A stretch of DNA of 64,000 nucleotides. Origin: Catenulispora sp. EB89. Lineage in GTDB: Bacteria; Actinomycetota; Actinomycetes; Streptomycetales; Catenulisporaceae. This document shows positions 58,691 to 64,000 of this stretch, piece by piece. The stretch covers positions 372,001-436,000 of the forward strand of contig NZ_JBGCCU010000005.1 of the NCBI RefSeq assembly GCF_041261445.1. The letters run 5' to 3'. The translations under genes and the position numbers were made by a program. The notes beneath the pieces were generated by a model. That model saw only the letters and a program-made list of their open reading frames with translations, did not search any database and was not told where the DNA came from. Position 1 is the first letter of the stretch. Every line of letters begins with the position of its first letter.

Positions 58691-59578
58691 ATGGATTCCG
58701 CAGAGTCCCGCCTGGCCGTAGGCGTGGTCGGTACCGGCCGCGTCGGTTCGGCCCTCGGCGCCGCCCTGCAGCGCGCAGGCCACCGCGTGGTCGCCGCTTC
58801 CGGCGTGTCCGAGCAGTCAGTCCGCCGGGCCGACAAACTCCTGCCCGGCGTGCCCCTCCTGCCGCCGCAGGAGGTGCTGGCCGGCGCCGACCTCGCGCTG
58901 CTCACCGTTCCCGACGACGCGCTGCCGGGCCTGATCGAGGGCCTGGTGGCGACCGGTTCGATCAAGCCGGGCACGATACTGGCGCACACCTCCGGCCGCT
59001 TCGGCTTCACCGTCCTGGACGCGGCCACCCGCGTCGGCGCCCTGCCGCTGGCCCTGCACCCGGCCATGACCTTCACCGGCACCGAGGTGGACGTGGCGCG
59101 GCTGGCCGGCTGCTCCTTCGGGGTGACCGCCCCGGACCCGCTCCGGCCCATCGCCGAGGCCCTGGTGGTGGAGATGGGCGGCGAGCCGGAGTGGATCGAG
59201 GAGACGGCGCGGCCGCTCTACCACGCGGCCCTCGCGTACGGCTCGAACTACCTGGTCACCCTGGTCGCGCAGGCCGAGGACCTGCTCACCGCGGCCGGGG
59301 TCCGGGAGCCGGGCCGCATGCTCGGCCCGCTGCTCGGCGCCGCGCTGGACAACGCGCTGCGCTCTGGCGACCTGGCCCTGACCGGGCCGGTGGCGCGCGG
59401 GGACGCCGGGACCGTCGCGGCGCACCTGGAGGTGCTGGCGGAGCACGACCCGCAGGCCGCCCGGGGTTACCGCGCTCTGGGACGCCTCACCGCGGACCGT
59501 GCCATGGCATCCGGGATGCTCTCCGCGGAGAAGGCCGAATCCCTGCTCGGAGTGCTGAACAAGGAGTCTGACGCATGA
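58691..59578 (+). CDS. Rossmann-fold DUF2520 protein upstream of panC
   Basis: A 295-residue protein. [27 protein letters not shown] (about 10-36) is a G-x-G-x-x-G NAD(P) site, VPDDALPGL and [12 protein letters not shown] follow, and the C-terminal DUF2520 helical domain ([21 protein letters not shown]...) carries the conserved Tyr/His helix. The layout is like ketopantoate and 6-phosphogluconate-type dehydrogenases. Since it always precedes panC in actinobacteria and no panE is here, it is a candidate ketopantoate reductase; that is inference. ATG 58691 is preferred over TTG 58673. The TGA overlaps the panC ATG. Confidence 0.88.
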   Translation: MDSAESRLAVGVVGTGRVGSALGAALQRAGHRVVAASGVSEQSVRRADKLLPGVPLLPPQEVLAGADLALLTVPDDALPGLIEGLVATGSIKPGTILAHTSGRFGFTVLDAATRVGALPLALHPAMTFTGTEVDVARLAGCSFGVTAPDPLRPIAEALVVEMGGEPEWIEETARPLYHAALAYGSNYLVTLVAQAEDLLTAAGVREPGRMLGPLLGAALDNALRSGDLALTGPVARGDAGTVAAHLEVLAEHDPQAARGYRALGRLTADRAMASGMLSAEKAESLLGVLNKESDA

Positions 59579-60441
59579 CCGCGCTCGTCCACACCCGCGC
59601 CGAACTTCAGCCCTTCTTGGATGGCTTCGCCAATGGGAAGCGTGGAGTCGTCATGACCATGGGGGCTCTCCATGAGGGTCACCTGGAGCTTCTGAAGAAG
59701 GCCCGCCACGACTGCGACCTGGTCGTCGCCACCATCTTCGTGAACCCGCTCCAGTTCGGCCCGAACGAGGACTTCGACCGGTACCCGCGCACGCTCGACG
59801 ACGATCTCAAGCTCTGCGCAGAGGCCGGAGTGGACGTCGTCTATGCGCCGGCCGTGGAGGAGGTCTACCCGGGTGGGCAGCCGATCGTGAAGGTCACTCC
59901 GGGGCCGATGGGGGAGGTGCTGGAGGGTGCGTTCCGTCCCGGCTTCTTCACCGGCGTCCTGACCATCGTGAACAAGCTGCTCAACCTGACAGACCCGCAC
60001 ATGGCGTTCTTCGGACAGAAGGACGCCCAGCAGCTCGCTCTGGTGCGCCGCATGGTGCTGGACCTGAACATGCCGGTGGAGATCGTCGGCGTTCCGACAG
60101 TCCGCGACGAGGACGGCCTCGCCAAGTCCAGCCGGAACCGCTACCTCAGCCCTGAGGAGCGCACTACGGCGCTCACTCTGTCGCGCGCACTGTTCGCCGG
60201 ACAGGCGAAGACCGCGGAGGGCGCGGACGCGGTGCGGGGAGCCGCGAACGCCGTCCTGGAACCCGCCGTGGCCGCCGGCCGGATCGATGTGGACTACCTC
60301 GCACTGGTCGACCCGCGGGACTTCTCGGAAGTCTCTCCGACGTTCTCTGGAGAGGCCGTGCTCGCTCTGGCGGCCCGCGTCGGAACGACCCGCCTCATCG
60401 ACAACCTCCCCCTCACCCTCACCACCCCCGGAGCGCGCTGA
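59575..60441 (+). CDS. panC: Pantothenate synthetase
   Basis: A 288-residue ligase that joins pantoate and beta-alanine using ATP. Key motifs: MGALHEGH (about 23-30, nucleotide-binding HxGH type), [18 protein letters not shown] (about 59-76), FGQKDAQQ (about 145-152) and KSSRNRYLS (KMSKS-like, about 184-192). The start overlaps the DUF2520 stop (ATGA), and its TGA overlaps the panD start by one base. The middle section uses A/T-ending codons (60150-60370). It acts with panD just downstream, which supplies beta-alanine. Confidence 0.97.
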   Translation: MTALVHTRAELQPFLDGFANGKRGVVMTMGALHEGHLELLKKARHDCDLVVATIFVNPLQFGPNEDFDRYPRTLDDDLKLCAEAGVDVVYAPAVEEVYPGGQPIVKVTPGPMGEVLEGAFRPGFFTGVLTIVNKLLNLTDPHMAFFGQKDAQQLALVRRMVLDLNMPVEIVGVPTVRDEDGLAKSSRNRYLSPEERTTALTLSRALFAGQAKTAEGADAVRGAANAVLEPAVAAGRIDVDYLALVDPRDFSEVSPTFSGEAVLALAARVGTTRLIDNLPLTLTTPGAR

Positions 60442-60860
60442 TGTACCGCACGATGCTCAAGTCCAAGATCCACCGGGCCACGGTCACCCAGGCCGACCTG
60501 CACTACGTGGGCTCGGTCACGATCGACGAGGACCTGATGGACGCCGCCGACCTGCTGTCCGGCGAGCAGGTCGCGATCGTCGACATCGACAACGGCGCGC
60601 GCCTTGAGACCTACGTCATACCCGGGCAGCGGGGCACCGGCGTGATCGGCATCAACGGTGCCGCCGCACGTCTCGTGCACCCCGGGGACCTGGTCATCCT
60701 GATCTCCTACATGCAGGTGGACGACGCGGAGGCGCGTAGTCTTCAGCCGAAGGTGGTGCACGTCGACACCGAGAACCGGATCGTCGCCCTCGGGGCCGAT
60801 CCGGCCGAGCCGGTGCCGGGTTCACAGGTATTGAGCCGGGGCGACGTCACCGCGAACTGA
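60441..60860 (+). CDS. panD: Aspartate 1-decarboxylase
   Basis: A 139-residue proenzyme that makes beta-alanine for pantothenate. It self-cleaves at the Gly24-Ser25 bond in HYVGSVTID, leaving a pyruvoyl group; the conserved [12 protein letters not shown] opening, [20 protein letters not shown] and ISYMQ segments are all present. TGATG overlap with panC couples translation. The last 20 residues are a little longer than in most enzymes. It is immediately upstream of nadB (41-nt gap), joining CoA and NAD synthesis. Confidence 0.97.
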   Translation: MYRTMLKSKIHRATVTQADLHYVGSVTIDEDLMDAADLLSGEQVAIVDIDNGARLETYVIPGQRGTGVIGINGAAARLVHPGDLVILISYMQVDDAEARSLQPKVVHVDTENRIVALGADPAEPVPGSQVLSRGDVTAN

Positions 60861-60901
60861 CGGGGTACCGGCCTACCACCGGTACGTGAGGGGCGATTGA
60901 G

Positions 60902-62575
60902 ATGGTCCAGCGGCTTAGGGCACCCCACCCGGGGTGGCGGGCGTACGCGGACACCGTCGTGGTGGGGTCCGGCGTGGCCGGCATCACGGCGGCGCTGGCG
61001 GCGCGTCAGGCCGGCAGCGTGCTGCTGGTGACGAAGGCGCGCCTGCAGGACGGGTCGACCCGGTGGGCGCAGGGCGGCATCGCCGCGGCGCTCGGTGTCG
61101 GGGACAGTCCGGAGGCGCATCTGCAGGACACGCTGGTGGCCGGCGCGGGAGTCTGCGACGAGGACGCCGTGCGGGTGCTGGTCACCGAGGGCCCGGCGGC
61201 GGTGCGGCGGCTGATCTCGCTCGGCGCCGAGTTCGACAAGACCGCGGACGGCGCCATCGCGCTGGGCCGCGAGGGCGGGCACCTGGCCGACCGCATCGCG
61301 CACGCCGGCGGCGACGCCACCGGCAAGGAGGTCTCCCGCGCGCTGATCGCGGCGCTGGAGCACACCATCGGCGAGATCGAGGTCATCGACCACGCGCTGG
61401 TTCTGGACCTGCTCAAGGACGAGCACGGCGGCGCCGCGGGCGTCACCCTGCACGTCATGGGCGAGGGCGCGCGCGACGGCGTGGGCGCGGTGCACGCCAA
61501 GGCCGTGGTGCTGGCCACCGGCGGCATGGGGCAGGTCTTCGACGCCACGACGAACCCTTCCGTGGCGACCGGGGACGGCGTCGCCATGGCGCTGCGCGCC
61601 GGCGCGGAGGTCGCGGACCTGGAGTTCGTGCAGTTCCACCCGACGGTGATGTGGCTGGGCGGCGCGGCGCGCGGCCAGCAGCCGCTGATCTCCGAGGCGG
61701 TCCGCGGCGAGGGCGCCCACCTGGTGGACGGCAGCGGGGTCCGCTTCATGGTCGGGCAGCATCCGCTGGCCGAACTGGCGCCGCGTGACGTGGTCGCCAA
61801 GGGCATCATGCGGCGTATGGCGGAGACCGGAGAGCCGCATATGTGGCTCGATGCGCGGACCGGTGTCGCGGAGTTCTCCGACGAGTACTGGCGTACGCGG
61901 TTCCCCACCATCCGCGAGTCCTGCCTCAAGCACGGGATCGACCCGGCCAAGGATCTGATTCCGGTGGCGCCGGCGGAGCATTACGCGTCCGGAGGCGTGC
62001 GGACGGATATATGGGGACGTACTTCTATCCCGCGCTTGTACGCGTGTGGAGAGGCCGCCTGTACCGGAGTGCACGGAGCGAACCGCTTGGCGTCCAACTC
62101 TTTGTTGGAAGGACTCGTCTTCGCAGAGCGCATCGGTGCGGATCTCGCCAAGCGTCTGCCGTGGACGGAGACTCCGGTTCCGGTAGAGGCTCCTGAGGAC
62201 GTGGAAGACGTTCTGCTGGAGCCGTCGGTGATGGCCGAGGTGCAGCACACCATGACCGCCGGCGCAGGTGTCCTGCGCAGTGCGCAGTCGCTGGACCGTA
62301 CCGCCGGCGAACTGGAGCAGCTGGCCGGGCACGCCTCCGAGGCCCCGCACCTGGAGGCGTGGGAGGCGACGAACCTGCACCTGCTGGCCAGCGCGCTGGT
62401 GAAGGGTGCGGCTCTGCGCAACGAGACTCGCGGGTCGCACTGGCGTGAGGACTTCCCGGACAGCGGGGACCGCTGGCTGGTGCGCCTGGCGACGCGTTTG
62501 GATCCCGGGACCGGGAAGCTGGTCACTGAGAAGCAGCCGCTGCGCAGTGCAGAAATGGATGGAGTGAAGCCCTGA
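60902..62575 (+). CDS. nadB: L-aspartate oxidase
   Basis: A 557-residue FAD enzyme that oxidises aspartate to iminoaspartate, the first step of NAD synthesis. The FAD loop VVVGSGVAGITAALAA is at 19-34, the RWAQGGIAAALG motif at about 58-69, HPTVMW at about 247-252, and the C-terminal EHYASGGVRTDIWGRT and YACGEAACTGVHGANRLASNSLLEG. No nadA is beside it, so quinolinate synthase must lie elsewhere. Codon style switches to A/T-ending codons from about 61985 to 62220, then returns. The stop overlaps the nadC ATG (TGATG). Confidence 0.97.
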   Translation: MVQRLRAPHPGWRAYADTVVVGSGVAGITAALAARQAGSVLLVTKARLQDGSTRWAQGGIAAALGVGDSPEAHLQDTLVAGAGVCDEDAVRVLVTEGPAAVRRLISLGAEFDKTADGAIALGREGGHLADRIAHAGGDATGKEVSRALIAALEHTIGEIEVIDHALVLDLLKDEHGGAAGVTLHVMGEGARDGVGAVHAKAVVLATGGMGQVFDATTNPSVATGDGVAMALRAGAEVADLEFVQFHPTVMWLGGAARGQQPLISEAVRGEGAHLVDGSGVRFMVGQHPLAELAPRDVVAKGIMRRMAETGEPHMWLDARTGVAEFSDEYWRTRFPTIRESCLKHGIDPAKDLIPVAPAEHYASGGVRTDIWGRTSIPRLYACGEAACTGVHGANRLASNSLLEGLVFAERIGADLAKRLPWTETPVPVEAPEDVEDVLLEPSVMAEVQHTMTAGAGVLRSAQSLDRTAGELEQLAGHASEAPHLEAWEATNLHLLASALVKGAALRNETRGSHWREDFPDSGDRWLVRLATRLDPGTGKLVTEKQPLRSAEMDGVKP

Positions 62576-63483
62576 TGAGCTCGTTGTCCCCGGACGTCGC
62601 CAAGGCGCTGATCGATGGTGGGCTGGACCCGGAGTACGTGGCTTCGGTGATCATGATGGCCCTGGACGAGGACCTGGCCGACGGGCCGGACGTCACGACC
62701 GAGGCGACGGTCTCGGCCGACGCGATGGACACCGCGGACTTCGCGGCGCGCGCGCCGGGCGTCGCCGCGGGGGTTCCGGTGGCCGCGGCGGTGTTCGACC
62801 TCGTGTCGCAGGGCACGGCGAAGATCCAGCAGGTGGTGAAGGACGGCGACCGGGTGGAGCCCGGCACTGTCCTGTTCACTGTCACCGGCGCTACGCGGGA
62901 TCTCCTTACTGGCGAACGCACTGCGTTGAACCTCCTGTGTCACCTCTCAGGGATCGCTACGCAGACCCGCCTCTGGGTGGACGCGGTAGAGGGCACAGGC
63001 GCGAAGATCCGTGACACCCGTAAGACGACGCCCGGGCTGCGTTCTCTGGAGAAGTACGCAGTGCGGTGCGGCGGCGGCGTGAACCACCGCATGACGTTGT
63101 CCGACGCCGGTCTGGTGAAGGACAACCACGTGGTGGCCGCCGGCGGCGTCGTGCAGGCCTTCGAGGCGGTGCGCAAGGCGCACCCGGGGCTGCCGATCGA
63201 GGTCGAGATCGACTCGCTGGAGCAGCTGCCCGGGGTGCTCGCGGCCGGCGCCGAGCTGATCCTGCTGGACAACTTCACGCCGGAGCGGATGCGCGCGGCG
63301 GTGCAGATCACCGGGCGCAACGAGCTGTACGGCCGGACTCGGCTGGAGGCGTCCGGCGGGCTGACGCTGGACCTGGCCCGCGCCGTCGCCGAGACCGGGG
63401 TCGACTACCTCTCGATCGGCGCGCTGACCCACTCGGCGCCGATCCTGGACATCGGCTCGGACTTCCGCGAAGAAGGGAAGTAG
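62575..63483 (+). CDS. nadC: Nicotinate-nucleotide pyrophosphorylase (carboxylating)
   Basis: A 302-residue quinolinate phosphoribosyltransferase that makes nicotinate mononucleotide. Substrate-binding Arg/His/Lys residues are visible: TARRDL-type loop, DTRKTTPGLRSLEKYAVRCGGGVNHR (two stretches here split at about 147-172), DNHV and the C-terminal barrel strands LILLDNFTPERM, LEASGGL and YLSIGALTHSAP. The order nadB-nadC-coaX is conserved in actinobacteria. Codons between about 62870 and 63065 are A/T-rich compared with the rest of the gene. It starts at the TGATG overlap with nadB. Confidence 0.97.
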   Translation: MSSLSPDVAKALIDGGLDPEYVASVIMMALDEDLADGPDVTTEATVSADAMDTADFAARAPGVAAGVPVAAAVFDLVSQGTAKIQQVVKDGDRVEPGTVLFTVTGATRDLLTGERTALNLLCHLSGIATQTRLWVDAVEGTGAKIRDTRKTTPGLRSLEKYAVRCGGGVNHRMTLSDAGLVKDNHVVAAGGVVQAFEAVRKAHPGLPIEVEIDSLEQLPGVLAAGAELILLDNFTPERMRAAVQITGRNELYGRTRLEASGGLTLDLARAVAETGVDYLSIGALTHSAPILDIGSDFREEGK

Positions 63484-63487
63484 CTCT

Positions 63488-64000
63488 GTGCTTCTGACCA
63501 TTGACGTCGGCAACACGCAGACCGTTTACGGGCTGTTCGAGGGCGAGGAGATCGTCGACCACTGGCGGGTGGCCACGGATCCGCGCCGGACGTCCGACGA
63601 GCTCTCGGTGATGACGCAGGGGCTGCTGAGCCAGCACCCGACGGCGGGCAAGCCCGGCGGCCTGACCGGGCTGTCGATCTGCTCCACGGTGCCGTCGGTG
63701 CTGCACGAGATGCGGGACATGAGCAAGCGGCACTACGGGGACGTCCCCACGGTGCTGGTGGAGCCCGGAGTGAAGACCGGCGTGCCGATCCTGGTCGACA
63801 ACCCGAAGGAAGTCGGCGCGGACCGGATCATGAACGCCCTGGCCGCGCACTACCTCTACGACGGCCCGGTGATCGTGGTCGACTTCGGGACGGCGACGTC
63901 CTTCGACGCGGTCTCGGCCAAGGGCGAGTTCCTCGGCGGCGCCATAGCGCCCGGGATCGAGATATCGGTCGAGGCGCTGGGGATGCGCGGGGCGCAGCTG
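63488..64000 (+). CDS. coaX: Type III pantothenate kinase, N-terminal part (cut by window edge)
   Basis: 171 codons from GTG 63488 to the right edge. The first step of CoA synthesis from pantothenate is catalysed by this ASKHA-fold enzyme. Visible motifs are LLTIDVGNTQT (phosphate-1 loop, about 2-12), EVGADRIMNALAA (about 101-113) and VVDFGTATSFD (about 131-141), as in CoaX. It is 4 nt after nadC, the last visible gene of the pan/nad operon. Together with panC and panD the operon spans pantothenate synthesis and activation. The C-terminus lies outside the window. Confidence 0.95.
   Translation, partial: MLLTIDVGNTQTVYGLFEGEEIVDHWRVATDPRRTSDELSVMTQGLLSQHPTAGKPGGLTGLSICSTVPSVLHEMRDMSKRHYGDVPTVLVEPGVKTGVPILVDNPKEVGADRIMNALAAHYLYDGPVIVVDFGTATSFDAVSAKGEFLGGAIAPGIEISVEALGMRGAQL

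Overview
The window is about 73% GC by eye, with strongly GC-biased third codon positions, GTG and TTG starts, and gene sets typical of Actinobacteria. These include a ftsH-folE-folP-folB-folK folate operon preceded by ppa-dacB-DUF2342-tilS-hpt, a dTMP kinase fused to an MFS-type membrane domain, a PSP1-domain gene beside a secreted S33 aminopeptidase and tRNA-Thr, an orphan nuoD-like gene, and a pan/nad/coaX operon. It reads as chromosomal core from a large-genome actinomycete (Streptomyces- or Catenulispora-like). The genus is an inference. I see no insertion sequence, prophage, CRISPR array or integron.

Layout. 1-8.7 kb: MFS exporter (cut by the window edge) divergent from an ArsR-type regulator, ppa, dacB, a regulator/peptide deformylase divergent pair, a MerR/polysaccharide deacetylase divergent pair, and a DUF2342 zincin. 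8.9-19.4 kb: tilS, hpt, ftsH, folE, an MprF/LysX-like membrane protein, folP, an NTF2-like protein, folB, folK and DUF3180, mostly overlapping or closely spaced. 19.5-24.9 kb: a Tyr-rich coiled-coil membrane protein, orphan nuoD, a wall-anchored-looking surface protein, a 73-bp tandem repeat array and a SWIM zinc-finger protein. 25-36.3 kb: Ser/Thr kinase, MidA-type methyltransferase, NarL-type two-component system, Uma2 nuclease-fold protein, NCS2 purine permease, DUF2530, DUF2617, SDR, CoxG-like and FadR-like genes. 36.4-40.9 kb: small accessory genes with two AraC regulators. 40.9-44.8 kb: holB and MFS-tmk. 45-49.7 kb: lipoproteins and a membrane-spanning HTH protein. 49.8-58.5 kb: tRNA-Thr(CGT), tripeptidyl aminopeptidase, PSP1/RicT-like protein, pyrE, DedA, fba, GNAT and FUSC exporter. 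58.7-64 kb: DUF2520-panC-panD-nadB-nadC-coaX, which joins CoA and NAD precursor synthesis in one operon (coaX runs off the window).

Three patterns run across the whole window. First, many gene 3' ends carry short tandem duplications at or just after the stop codon, with units of 10 to 126 bp; at least eight gene ends show this. Second, many genes have a TANNNT hexamer 6-7 nt before the start codon and no Shine-Dalgarno sequence, the signature of leaderless mRNAs; this helps fix several starts. Third, codon style switches abruptly inside otherwise conserved genes to patches rich in A/T-ending codons, CTATAG hexamers and rare TTA codons. TTA occurs in an AraC regulator, a DUF2617 gene, the aminopeptidase and the tmk tail, which would make these candidates for bldA-type translational control. 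No single cluster is clearly a new multi-gene system. The best leads are the stop-codon repeat arrays, the orphan NuoD with altered quinone-site motifs, a leaderless 20-codon upstream ORF overlapping the TTA-bearing DUF2617 gene, and a 38-bp near-palindrome abutting the ribosome binding site of a lipoprotein gene.
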